DNA of 64,000 nucleotides, taken from the NCBI GenBank assembly GCA_047619685.1, contig JBLHLC010000003.1, positions 1 through 64,000 of the forward strand, in the 5' to 3' direction. This stretch comes from JABDJZ01 sp047619685. GTDB taxonomy: Bacteria > Bacteroidota > Rhodothermia > Rhodothermales > UBA10348. Below, piece after piece: positions 43,710 through 52,139 of the stretch. How positions within the stretch are numbered: the stretch's first letter is position 1; the number at the start of each line of letters is the position of its first letter. The translations under genes and the position numbers were made by a program. Below the pieces are notes generated by a model. It did not search any database and was not told where the DNA came from. It was given only the letters and a program-made list of their open reading frames with translations.

Positions 43710-46139
43710 ATGTACAAGGTCCCCGCGTTTGCGCTTGCTGCCATTCTGATGGCCGGTTCGGCTTCGTCTCAGTCTCTTCGCCTCCAGGGAGGGACACTGT
43801 CTGTGGCCTCCTCTTCCCAGGCGGAAGGCGGGACCATCCATTTGACGAGTCTGCTCGCAAACAGCCCCGAGGGCCGGGCCTCGCTCGCGGAATACCGAAG
43901 GCTCAAGGAAGCCGGGCAGTCTCCCGCCCAAAAGAATTCAGGATTGGAGGCCGTTGGCTCCATTGTGGGATTCCAGGTCTACAACTATGAGGCCCGCACC
44001 TACGAAGCGTTGGATTTTTCGCTTGAGGTCCAGACCCCCAAGTTCAACATCTGGGTTGAAGCTGCCGAGATGGCCAATGGCCACATGGATGCGCAATCCG
44101 TCGAGACCCTGCGCGCCGCCCTTCAGGATGCAACCCCTGCCGCGTCCTTCGACCCGCTGAAGGGAGTGCTCGATCTGGACGAGTTCGTTTTTGGCGAGCC
44201 GACAGACGTCGACAACTCCGGCCGAACGGACATCCTCGTTCTGGACATCCGTGATGGGTTTGACCCTACCGTGGGAGGCGCATCGGTGCAAGGTTTCGTG
44301 GATCCCAACAACCTCTCAACACTGAACGTCCGGGATATCCTTCACCTGGACACATTCCCGAGTCTGGCTCCCGGACAGGACCCAAACAACCTTTACCTGA
44401 CCGCGGCCCACGAGTACCAGCATCTCATCCGATTCAACTACGATACCACCGAGCTGACCTTTGTGGACGAAGGCATGTCAGAATGGGCAGAGGTAATGAC
44501 GGGATTCGGACCGCGACGAAATACCTACTGGTCCGACCCAACCGAGCTGCGCCGGCCATTGCTTGGCTGGAGGGGTACGCTCGAGCCCGGGGTCGACTTT
44601 GACTACCAGCGGGCAGGCCTGCTGACCAACTACATCTCTCAACGAATCGGCGTGCTGGCCACGGGTGCCATCACGCGATCCTCAGCCCAAGGGGCCAATG
44701 GGTATTCGGCCATTCTATCGGGTCAGGGGCTCACTTTGGGAGACATATTGGCTGACTTCCACGTCGCCAACACCGTCAACGACGCCGCGGTTGGAGCCGC
44801 CTATTCTCAGGGATCCTGGTTCACCGAAGTCGCGGCGGCACCACTTCTGACGTACGACGGTTCTGCGCTGAGTTCTGCCTCGGTGGCTACAGACGGGGCC
44901 GCCGGTAGCCCCGCGCAGTTGGAGCCCGGAGGTGTAGTCTATCACCGATGGACGAATGTGGAGAACCTCAACCTTGACGTGGATGCCCTCCCGGGTGCGG
45001 GTTCGTTGGCCGCCATGCGGCAGCGGATTCGGGCATTCATTGTCTCTTCTCAGGGGGGCGACGCCAAGACAGTCACCCCGGTAGATCTGGGTGGCGAACC
45101 CGTTTTCTTGACCGGAGAATTCGCGAACGTCACGCTCGTCGTTGCGCACATTGATACGTCGCTGCCCGGAGGCTTCAATTCAAGTTGGGCGCCCTATACG
45201 TACTCGAGCAGTTGGACCGAGGGGTCCACGAGCGCAAACACTACAGACATAGTCTACGACGACGGAAGTGTCGTCATCTTAAGCGAGACGGGCGGCGCCC
45301 AGATCCTGGATGCCTGGCCGTTCTCCGCCGATAGTCCAGTCGGTTTGGATGGCATGATGGCCAATCAGTTTCTCGTTCCTACGGGTTCGGTCTTGAGCCG
45401 CGTGGATATTGCCACTCTGTTTGCCTCCGATTTTGACGCGGCCATCCCGGTGGGTGTTTATGACTACACCCTGAGAGTTCACAGTGAAGCGTCAACCCCG
45501 GGGGGCGGTCCCGGGCCTGTCGTCCTGGAGTTGGAGCGAGTCGATCTCGGGCGTTCCCCGATTCCAGAATTGGGCTTTGACCGGGTTGATCTGACCGCGC
45601 ACGCCAACGTGTTGGCCGGGCTGAGCCAAACGATTTTCGTTTCCATTGCAAACGCCGGGGCCGATCCCAATACCATTGTCATGCCGCTTTCCGAGTGGGG
45701 AGGTTCGGGCGCAGACAATCCCAGTTGGTTCTTTTTGAACTTCCAGAACGGTCAGCAATGGGCCAATTTTGGGGTTATCACCTCGGATGGTGTAGCGCGA
45801 TTTGAAGACCGCGTAGCCCCGATTCGAGCCAGTTTCGTGACGTCTACGGCTGACGAAGTCCAGGTTGTACTACCAAGCGAGTTCGCGCTGGAAACCAACT
45901 ATCCCAACCCGTTCAACCCGACGACCTCGATCGCTTTCCAACTTCCCGTCGCGACGCACGCCCGAATTGCCGTTTTTGACCTGCTGGGACGAGAGGTTGC
46001 TGTGCTGGTGGACGGGGTTACGCCTGCCGGACGACACGAAGTCAGATTCGACGCTGGCAGACTTGCGAGCGGCGTGTATCTCTATGCGCTCGACACGGCG
46101 GGTCAACGGCTGACGCGGACGATGCTCCTGATGAAGTAG
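43710..46139 (+). CDS. Secreted gluzincin-like metalloprotease with type IX sorting domain (paralogue 1 of 3)
   Basis: An 809-residue exported protein. The signal peptide (AFALAAILMAGSASSQ) is followed by a propeptide-like region, a calcium-loop-like VDNSGRTDILVLDI, and the protease site H234-E-Y-Q-H238, followed by Glu254 in VDEGMSEWAE 20 residues later. HExxH with a downstream EGxSE fits gluzincins and recalls the hyicolysin (M30) type; zinc and activity are inferred. A long middle region and then the type A sorting domain (YPNPFNPTTSIAF ... RLASGVYLYAL ... MLLMK) end the protein, so export by SprA's system is expected. ATG 43710 is preferred to TTG 43698. Confidence 0.8.
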   Translation: MYKVPAFALAAILMAGSASSQSLRLQGGTLSVASSSQAEGGTIHLTSLLANSPEGRASLAEYRRLKEAGQSPAQKNSGLEAVGSIVGFQVYNYEARTYEALDFSLEVQTPKFNIWVEAAEMANGHMDAQSVETLRAALQDATPAASFDPLKGVLDLDEFVFGEPTDVDNSGRTDILVLDIRDGFDPTVGGASVQGFVDPNNLSTLNVRDILHLDTFPSLAPGQDPNNLYLTAAHEYQHLIRFNYDTTELTFVDEGMSEWAEVMTGFGPRRNTYWSDPTELRRPLLGWRGTLEPGVDFDYQRAGLLTNYISQRIGVLATGAITRSSAQGANGYSAILSGQGLTLGDILADFHVANTVNDAAVGAAYSQGSWFTEVAAAPLLTYDGSALSSASVATDGAAGSPAQLEPGGVVYHRWTNVENLNLDVDALPGAGSLAAMRQRIRAFIVSSQGGDAKTVTPVDLGGEPVFLTGEFANVTLVVAHIDTSLPGGFNSSWAPYTYSSSWTEGSTSANTTDIVYDDGSVVILSETGGAQILDAWPFSADSPVGLDGMMANQFLVPTGSVLSRVDIATLFASDFDAAIPVGVYDYTLRVHSEASTPGGGPGPVVLELERVDLGRSPIPELGFDRVDLTAHANVLAGLSQTIFVSIANAGADPNTIVMPLSEWGGSGADNPSWFFLNFQNGQQWANFGVITSDGVARFEDRVAPIRASFVTSTADEVQVVLPSEFALETNYPNPFNPTTSIAFQLPVATHARIAVFDLLGREVAVLVDGVTPAGRHEVRFDAGRLASGVYLYALDTAGQRLTRTMLLMK

Positions 46140-46167
46140 CGGCTAACGTGCCAGAAGAATTGGCGGC

Positions 46168-46491
46168 CTAACGTTCCAGTCGCTGGATCGTGGCCACACG
46201 GATCGTCGCAAACGGACGGCCGTTCCAATCGCCCCGATAGAGCTCGCCGAATACCCGTTGCATACTGGGGTTCACGAGACCGGTTCGCTGCTCCGGGGTC
46301 AGCTCCAGGACGTACCAGTTTCCCTGTTCCGTCTCCAGAATCACGGCCGTGAAGGGTTCGTTGCCCCGAACTGTGACTCTGCCTTCGATTTCAAAGGCGG
46401 TGGACCCGGTAGCTCGGGGCGACATACAGCCCGCTAGGAGGACCAGAGCGACCATCGATAGCAAAAGGGGCACTCGGAGCAGGGACTTCAT
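46168..46491 (-). CDS. small lipoprotein of unknown function
   Basis: A 107-residue lipoprotein. The signal (LLRVPLLLSMVALVLLAGCMS) ends with a LAGC lipobox; the mature part of about 85 residues is beta-rich (FEIEGRVTVRGNEPFTAVIL, NWYVLELTPEQ) and ends GRPFATIRVATIQRLER. It could be a small OB-like or barrel domain; I do not recognise the family. It lies on the minus strand between two secreted protease genes, converging on the first and divergent from the second with 56 bp between starts. Confidence 0.7.
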   Translation of the reverse strand: MKSLLRVPLLLSMVALVLLAGCMSPRATGSTAFEIEGRVTVRGNEPFTAVILETEQGNWYVLELTPEQRTGLVNPSMQRVFGELYRGDWNGRPFATIRVATIQRLER

Positions 46492-46547
46492 GAGACCGCG
46501 AGTTGGGTTTTGGCGTAGGAGAATGCATCGGTCGAGGTATTGATTCT

Positions 46548-48299
46548 ATGTTTCCCAAAACGGTCGCCCTTTCGGTACTGTTGTGTTTGGCGCTGAGCAC
46601 CTCCGGAGTTCAGGCTCAGGATGGGGGGCACGGGGCCGAGAATCACATCTGCGGGACAGAATTCGAATCCGACGAAGCCAGGCAAGCGCTGGCCAATTTC
46701 AAAGTTGCTCGGACGTCTGGTATGCTTGCCCGCGCATCGAAAACCGCCTCGCCTCCGGACATTGGTGAAACCAAGACCTTCCGCGTAAGCGAGAGCGGAT
46801 GGGTTGAATTGGATTTCCAGCTGGTAGACAAGGAGGAGGGGCTGTACTACCTCTGGGTCTCTGCCGATGAGTTGGCGACGGGTCGGATCACGGAAACCGT
46901 CATTCGGGATCTCCGAACTGCTCTTGTCGAAGCCACACCCGGCAGCATCATCAATCAGGACGCAGGCATACTGGCGAACAATGAGACGGTGCTGGGTCCG
47001 CCGCCGGATTACGATGGGGACGGAGTTACCGATGTGTTGATGTACGACATTGATCCAGCCGACGACACGCCGGGGTCTTTTACGGCGGGATACGTGCATT
47101 CAGCAGACCTCAACCCAAACGCAGGCCCGACAACGGGAAATCAGGCCGACGTGCTCTATCTGGATTCCAACCAGGGCATCAGCTCCGGGGCCACCGCGTC
47201 GACTGCCGCCCACGAGTATGCCCACCTGATCCACTTTAATACCGGTTTTGACACGGAGACCTTCATCTCGGAGGGCATTGCAGAATACCTGACCGTAGTC
47301 AACGGGCTCGGGCGTTCCCGGTACTCCTACCTGACACTCACGACGGAGACCGAAAAACCGCTTTTCAGTTGGGGAGCGGGCTCGGTTATCACGAATGACT
47401 ACGCACGCGCGGAGCTGTTTTTTCGGTACGTGGGTGAACAGTTTTCACCTGAAACGGTGGCCTCCATTGCGGGAAATCCGCACAAAGGGGCAGCCGGGAT
47501 TGATTCCGTACTTCAATCAGCGGGGAGTTCCCTGGACCGGACCGTTCTGGACTTTCACTCGGCCAACCTGGTTAACGATCGCCGAATCGGGTACGGGTTC
47601 GGTTACAACTCCGACGTCCAGTCCAGCGGGGTCAAGGCTGCGGTGTCCGTGTCTTTTGGCGGCGGATCGGCCGGTGAGACCCCACGACCTGTCAACGCGC
47701 CTGGCGTCGAGAGTGGATCTGTAAATTATATCTCCTTCACCAACATCTCCGACCTACGCATTCGGTTCGATGTGGACGCGCCGGCCGTGATCCTGGCATC
47801 CTCAAGAGAAACAATGGCCGGGAGACTGATCTATCAGGACGAATTTGGCGCCTGGTCTGCCAGGGACCTGCCCCCTGCCGATTCCGAAGTTGTCCTTGGG
47901 GGCAACTACTTCAGGGTGCACGTGGTATTTGCGAACACCAAGCCAGGACGCGCCTTTGTAACCCGCTACATCTACGAGGCGTCGTGGCTGGGATCTGGCG
48001 ATGCGACGCCGGTGGACGAGAGTCCGGAATTGCCGGAGGTTGTATCGCTGGACCAGAACTACCCCAACCCGTTCAATCCAGTCACCGCCATTGGATTCGA
48101 ACTCCCGGAGACCGGGGCGGTTAAGCTGGTGGTTTTTGACCAGCTGGGGCGACCCGTTCAAATGCTGGTGGATGGCGTCCTGACGGCCGGAAATCATGTT
48201 GTGACCTTCGACGGCTCTCATCTTGGGTCGGGTTCCTACCTCTACGTCCTGACTGCCGGCGGGCGAAGCATTACCCGACAACTCACCCTTCTCAAATAG
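46548..48299 (+). CDS. Secreted gluzincin-like metalloprotease with type IX sorting domain (paralogue 2 of 3)
   Basis: A 583-residue relative of the preceding protease. Signal peptide ALSVLLCLALSTSGVQAQ; then ASPPDIGETKTFRV, a WVSADELATGRI segment shared with the other paralogues, the Asp-rich PDYDGDGVTDVLMYDI loop, and the active site H222-E-Y-A-H226 with Glu242 in SEGIAEYLTVV. The C-terminus is a type A sorting domain (NYPNPFNPVTAIGFELP, LGSGSYLYVLTAG, QLTLLK). It is shorter than paralogue 1, mainly in the region before the sorting domain. ATG 46548 is chosen; TTG 46503 would add non-signal residues. The next paralogue follows 7 bp later, so they are co-transcribed. Confidence 0.8.
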   Translation: MFPKTVALSVLLCLALSTSGVQAQDGGHGAENHICGTEFESDEARQALANFKVARTSGMLARASKTASPPDIGETKTFRVSESGWVELDFQLVDKEEGLYYLWVSADELATGRITETVIRDLRTALVEATPGSIINQDAGILANNETVLGPPPDYDGDGVTDVLMYDIDPADDTPGSFTAGYVHSADLNPNAGPTTGNQADVLYLDSNQGISSGATASTAAHEYAHLIHFNTGFDTETFISEGIAEYLTVVNGLGRSRYSYLTLTTETEKPLFSWGAGSVITNDYARAELFFRYVGEQFSPETVASIAGNPHKGAAGIDSVLQSAGSSLDRTVLDFHSANLVNDRRIGYGFGYNSDVQSSGVKAAVSVSFGGGSAGETPRPVNAPGVESGSVNYISFTNISDLRIRFDVDAPAVILASSRETMAGRLIYQDEFGAWSARDLPPADSEVVLGGNYFRVHVVFANTKPGRAFVTRYIYEASWLGSGDATPVDESPELPEVVSLDQNYPNPFNPVTAIGFELPETGAVKLVVFDQLGRPVQMLVDGVLTAGNHVVTFDGSHLGSGSYLYVLTAGGRSITRQLTLLK

Positions 48300-48306
48300 T
48301 AACTGC

Positions 48307-50067
48307 GTGTCTGCCCGCATCCAGCCAATAGTCGTCCTTCTCGCCCTCGGAGTCCTCGGAATCCGACCGACCTCTGCCCAGGACGCGCAAAGCCATTTTC
48401 ACACGGTGGGCGAATCGGGGGTGCTCTGTGGCACCATGCTATTGGCACCCGAGACCATGCAGGCATCGCTCAAAACGTATCGCGCGCAGAGGAAGGCCGG
48501 AATGGGCCAGGCCGCCACGAAGAGCGCCTCCCCTCCGGACATCGGGGACCAGCAGACGTTTCGCGTTTATCGTTACAACACGAGTGACTTCGGAAATGCG
48601 GAATTCCAACTCAGGGACAAGACCAGCCTGTATCATCTGTGGGTTTCGGTGAACAACCTGGGGGCGGTGACGCAGGCGGAGATTGATACCATCAGGCTCA
48701 ACATGTTGACCCAGACGCCGGCCGGGTCCATCGACCCCACCCGTGGAGTCATGGCCAACAACAACGCGCTTTTCGGTTCACCTCCCAATGTGGATGGGGA
48801 CGGCATCGTGGATTTACTGATGTACGACATCGACAACCCCAATGTCGGAGGATTTGTCAGCCCATCGGACCTCGTGCTTGATGGGGTGGCAAACAGGAAG
48901 GACGTCCTTCATTTGGACGTTTTTTCTTCCCTCTCTTTTTTGCCGCAACTCGTCGCCCACGAGTACACCCACCTTATCCATTTCAACTACAAGTTTGACG
49001 CGGATGAGACCTTCATAGCCGAGGGTATGGCGTCTTATGCCGAAGTGGTCAATGGCTTTCCGAAACGCAACCCCTCCTATCTCGCTCTTCCTACAGAGCA
49101 CAAGCGGGGCCTCTTTTCCTGGCGCTCTTCCGACAACGCTGACTTCGTACGGGACTATCAGCGGGCACAGTTATTCTTTATTTACCTCGCTGATCAAGTG
49201 GGCCCCCAGGTCACAGCTTCCCTTGTACAGATGGAAGGCAGAGCGGGCCCGGGAATAGACGCGGTTCTGGTACACGAGGGACTCCAGCTCTCGGACGTAA
49301 TTCCGAACTTCCATACCGCCAACTGGGTTTTCGACACGTCCGTGAATCCTCTTTATGGCTATTCGCAGACGTTCTCGTCGCCCCCCGCACCGGTACCGGA
49401 CTTTCGCTTTGAGACGGCGGGCGTCAATTTCACACCCGAGGGAATAGAGAACCCGCCGACTATAGAGGGTGGAGCTGTCCACTATGTGTACTTTGAGCAA
49501 CTGGCCGACCTCTCGCTGAACTTCGACGCATGGGCCGCTCCTGCAACGATTGCCGTTATTCCGTCCATTCTGGACGATTTCCGTAGCAGACTCCGGGCGC
49601 GGGTGGTTGCCACCCGAGACGACGGGGGCATCGAAACTGCGGACGTGCTACCCTCATCCTCGGGATTCCGCCTGCTGGGCAACTATAAGAACCTGACGTT
49701 GATCGTCACGGGGGTGGATCCGGCCAAGGTCCAACAGTATTCCATCGATGCGTCCTGGAGAAATTTCGGTACCGGGACCGATGTTGAAGACCCGGAAACT
49801 CCCCTCCTCTTCTCGCTGGTGGAGGCCTATCCCAATCCGTTGGTCGGACAAGGCACCGTTGCCGTAGATCTGCCGCGGGCTGCACCTGTTCAGGTTTTTC
49901 TGGTGGACGTACTCGGCCGCAGGGTCAAGACACTCGCTGACGCCTTCTTCGTAGCTGGGCGCCACGAAATCCGGATCGATGTATCCGGAGTGACCTCGGG
50001 TTCCTATCTCCTTGTTGCCCGCAGTGCTGGCCGGCAGATGAGCCAACCCTTGGCAATTCTGCGCTAG
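48307..50067 (+). CDS. Secreted gluzincin-like metalloprotease with type IX sorting domain (paralogue 3 of 3)
   Basis: A 586-residue third member. It starts at GTG 48307 with a signal peptide (PIVVLLALGVLGIRPTSAQ), 7 bp after paralogue 2. It shares ASPPDIGDQQTFRVY, LYHLWVSVNNL, PPNVDGDGIVDLLMYDID and the site H218-E-Y-T-H222 with Glu239 in AEGMASYAEVV. Its C-terminal sorting domain is more divergent (AYPNPLVGQGTVAVDLP, TSGSYLLVARSAG, PLAILR) but keeps the type A order. Protease activity and calcium binding are inferred from motifs only. The gene ends against a convergent TM2 gene after 60 bp. Confidence 0.8.
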   Translation: MSARIQPIVVLLALGVLGIRPTSAQDAQSHFHTVGESGVLCGTMLLAPETMQASLKTYRAQRKAGMGQAATKSASPPDIGDQQTFRVYRYNTSDFGNAEFQLRDKTSLYHLWVSVNNLGAVTQAEIDTIRLNMLTQTPAGSIDPTRGVMANNNALFGSPPNVDGDGIVDLLMYDIDNPNVGGFVSPSDLVLDGVANRKDVLHLDVFSSLSFLPQLVAHEYTHLIHFNYKFDADETFIAEGMASYAEVVNGFPKRNPSYLALPTEHKRGLFSWRSSDNADFVRDYQRAQLFFIYLADQVGPQVTASLVQMEGRAGPGIDAVLVHEGLQLSDVIPNFHTANWVFDTSVNPLYGYSQTFSSPPAPVPDFRFETAGVNFTPEGIENPPTIEGGAVHYVYFEQLADLSLNFDAWAAPATIAVIPSILDDFRSRLRARVVATRDDGGIETADVLPSSSGFRLLGNYKNLTLIVTGVDPAKVQQYSIDASWRNFGTGTDVEDPETPLLFSLVEAYPNPLVGQGTVAVDLPRAAPVQVFLVDVLGRRVKTLADAFFVAGRHEIRIDVSGVTSGSYLLVARSAGRQMSQPLAILR

Positions 50068-50127
50068 ACCCGCTCTCCCGCGCCTCGTTCGGCGGCTTTG
50101 GAAGGCTGCGCCACCTTCAACAGCCGT

Positions 50128-50508
50128 CTACTCATCTTCCAGCAGGTGGATGTCCGGAAAAGCGCCGGTTACAAGAGCTGCCACGTCCAGGGCCTGTTTC
50201 TCGTTGAACTTGTAGGTCAGGCTCTTGTGGTTGAATACGTCCACAATGGTACCGATTGCACACAGACCACCGGTAAAGAAGTACAGGAGACCCATTCCCA
50301 TCTGACCCAGGTAGAACCGGTGGACCCCCGCAACGACCAGGAATCCCAGGAGCGCGGTCACGAGCGTGATATTCGCTTCTTTCCTGCGCTGACGATAGAC
50401 GCGGGTGAACTGCTCCGCCTGCTCCTCTGTCATATCCCGAAAGAGCGTTGCCACGTGCATCTGCTCTTCGTCCTGAAGTTCGGGGAGGTACTTGATGATC
50501 TTGGACAT
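50128..50508 (-). CDS. TM2 domain membrane protein
   Basis: A 126-residue protein with a soluble helical N-terminus (LQDEEQMHVATLFRDMTEEQAEQF) and a TM2 domain: LVTALLGFLVVAGVHRFYLG, a short GQMGMGLLYFFTGG turn, and GTIVDVFNHKSL. TM2 domains are two-helix membrane modules of unknown biochemical role in bacteria. ATG 50508 is chosen; the frame opens to 50655 but that part overlaps the DUF2752 gene out of frame. Its start shares one base with the DUF2752 stop (TGATG), so the pair is probably co-translated. Confidence 0.82.
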   Translation of the reverse strand: MSKIIKYLPELQDEEQMHVATLFRDMTEEQAEQFTRVYRQRRKEANITLVTALLGFLVVAGVHRFYLGQMGMGLLYFFTGGLCAIGTIVDVFNHKSLTYKFNEKQALDVAALVTGAFPDIHLLEDE

Positions 50509-50801
50509 CAGCGGGAGGCGCGGTTGGGCGGCTTGATGAGTCGGGTGATGTGGTGGGATAGCACTAGTACGGCCGGAATGCCAAAGGGGTGCGCGGCAAG
50601 GCTCGCCATGAGTTCGCCTCGGGCCAGAAATCCCACCGCGTGACCAAGTCCGCAACCGGGGCAGAACTCCAGGCCGATTGCGGCGCCCACCCAGTGGAAA
50701 GGACAGACCGACAGGAGCCCGCCAGCCGTCGGATCTGCGACGCCCACCGCAATCAGGCCAGCAATCCAGACAAAGGCTTCAATATGGTCCCGTCGGCGCA
50801 T
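50508..50801 (-). CDS. DUF2752 small membrane protein
   Basis: A 97-residue protein with two to three hydrophobic segments and the DUF2752 signature: CPFHWVGAAIGLEFCPGCGLGHAV, with two cysteine sites that include CPGCG. The function of DUF2752 is unknown; the cysteines suggest metal binding or redox. It begins 1 bp after the DUF2726 stop and overlaps the TM2 start. The same DUF2752-TM2 pairing, as I recall it, occurs in other Bacteroidota, which supports a shared role. Confidence 0.82.
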   Translation of the reverse strand: MRRRDHIEAFVWIAGLIAVGVADPTAGGLLSVCPFHWVGAAIGLEFCPGCGLGHAVGFLARGELMASLAAHPFGIPAVLVLSHHITRLIKPPNRASR

Positions 50802-50802
50802 T

Positions 50803-51633
50803 TCAGCGAATCGCGGTTTGGAGCAGCGTCATCATGGTTGAAAGGTTCGACTCTCCATAGGTTCTGATGCGGCTGAGCGGATACCCCGCCAAACCGATCA
50901 TACGCTCCTTTAGCCGATCCCGCTCCTGAACCTCAGGGTCGTCATGCCATGGGCTATCCAACTCTACGAAATAGAGAGGACGGGATCCATCTGGAGAAAA
51001 GACCACCAGGTCTACCAGAACCCGAAAGAAGGTATCCCTCTCCTCTCTCGAAAGGAGACCGCGGACCGCGGCAAAATCGAGGGCCGAATGTAGCGCAGCA
51101 TTGGGAACGAGGATGTGATCATCGAAGACCCGTCGAGCCGCCTGGTAGAGGACCCTCTCCTGCGAGGATCGGAACAAGGAGCGCCCGCCGGCCACCCGCT
51201 GCGACCCTTCCACCTGGGTGGTCTGGCCCATCGGCGACGCAGATGTTTCGGTGGGCCCGGCGGCGTCATATTGCGCCAGGACCCCTCGACAAGCGTCCGC
51301 CTGGGGACGGTAGCGTGCAAACTGAACGGCCCGCCCCGGCATTTGGCGATTGCGGTTCACCAGAGTCTCCGCGATGAGGTCCAGTTGGGTCTCGGGCATG
51401 CGGAGGTACCCGCCCCGCTGGAGAAGAAGCAGCCGCTCCAGGTGGTCGTCGCTGAGGGTTGTCCTCTCCGCAGTGAGATTGGCCAACACCGCGTCCACAA
51501 GGACCTTCCGGGCCTCCGCAACAACGGCCCCATTCTCGCCGCGAACGGCGTGAACCTGGCTCAGCGCGGAAGTCCAGTCCTGCTGGGCTACCGCCTGGAA
51601 TAGGGCCTCTGTGTCAACCGTTTCCTGTCTCAC
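50803..51633 (-). CDS. DUF2726 domain protein (restriction-endonuclease-like fold)
   Basis: A 276-residue soluble protein. The N-terminal half is helical and not recognised (QQDWTSALSQVHAV, DDHLERLLLLQRGGY). The C-terminal half is DUF2726: SSQERVLYQAARRVFDDHIL, VLVDLVVFSPDGSRPLYFVELDSPWHDDP and ERDRLKERMIGLAGYPLSRI, where the Asp of VDLVVF, the E-L-D of VELDS and the Lys of RDRLKERM resemble the active site of restriction-endonuclease-like nucleases. Nuclease activity is therefore possible but unproven. GTG 51633 starts the three-gene operon with DUF2752 and TM2. It is divergent from the ferredoxin gene. Confidence 0.75.
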   Translation of the reverse strand: MRQETVDTEALFQAVAQQDWTSALSQVHAVRGENGAVVAEARKVLVDAVLANLTAERTTLSDDHLERLLLLQRGGYLRMPETQLDLIAETLVNRNRQMPGRAVQFARYRPQADACRGVLAQYDAAGPTETSASPMGQTTQVEGSQRVAGGRSLFRSSQERVLYQAARRVFDDHILVPNAALHSALDFAAVRGLLSREERDTFFRVLVDLVVFSPDGSRPLYFVELDSPWHDDPEVQERDRLKERMIGLAGYPLSRIRTYGESNLSTMMTLLQTAIR

Positions 51634-51704
51634 CCTTCAAGGCCAATGACTCCGCTGGTGGCTGTTCGAATTTCAGAACCAGAAGGTATCCATCCTTCGG
51701 TCCT

Positions 51705-51735
51705 GTTGTCCACCGGATCCAAGGCCAGTATCTTG
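51705..51735 (+). promoter_or_regulatory. probable promoter of the ferredoxin gene
   Basis: GTTG (51705-51708), a 20-bp spacer and TATCTTG (51729-51735) agree with the Bacteroidota promoter form TTTG-N19/20-TAnnTTTG except at one or two bases. It lies 43 bp before the ferredoxin ATG. This is the best of the TATCTTG sites in the window. Confidence 0.4.
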
Positions 51736-51778
51736 GCGCAGTCCTGAATGTTGTCTCCCGAATCCAGAAGCGCGATTC

Positions 51779-52132
51779 ATGCCTTACGTCGTAACACAGG
51801 CCTGCATTAACTGCAAGCACACCGACTGTGTGGAAGTCTGTCCCGTCGATTGTTTTTACGAAGGACCCAACTTCCTGGTCATTCACCCGGACGAGTGCAT
51901 CGATTGCAACGCCTGCGTGCCGGTGTGTCCGGTAGATGCCATCTATGCGGACGACGAACTCCCCGAAGAGATGGCCCACTACGCTGAGTGGAATACCTAT
52001 CTGGCCGAACAGTGGTCGGGTCTGGGCAAGAACGTCACGGAGAAGTCTGATCCAATGCCTGATGCCGAAGAGTGGGCCAAACGCGAGAAGACAGAGCAGG
52101 ATATCATGACCTGGGAAGGCGCGGGCGAATAG
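51779..52132 (+). CDS. fdxA: 7Fe-type ferredoxin (FdxA family)
   Basis: A 117-residue ferredoxin. The first Cys set is CINCKHTDCVEVCPVDCF and the second CIDCNACVPVCP, an arrangement of the FdxA type, which usually carries one 3Fe-4S and one 4Fe-4S cluster. The C-terminal 60 residues are acidic with conserved-looking WNTYLAEQW, common in this family. It supplies low-potential electrons; the partner is not evident. Single gene with a likely TATCTTG promoter upstream, ending 7 bp from a convergent protease gene. Confidence 0.92.
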   Translation: MPYVVTQACINCKHTDCVEVCPVDCFYEGPNFLVIHPDECIDCNACVPVCPVDAIYADDELPEEMAHYAEWNTYLAEQWSGLGKNVTEKSDPMPDAEEWAKREKTEQDIMTWEGAGE

Positions 52133-52139
52133 CTGCCTG

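Noticed and set aside
46503..46547. TTG 46503 as start of protease paralogue 2
   Set aside because: It would place 15 extra residues before a typical signal peptide that starts at ATG 46548.
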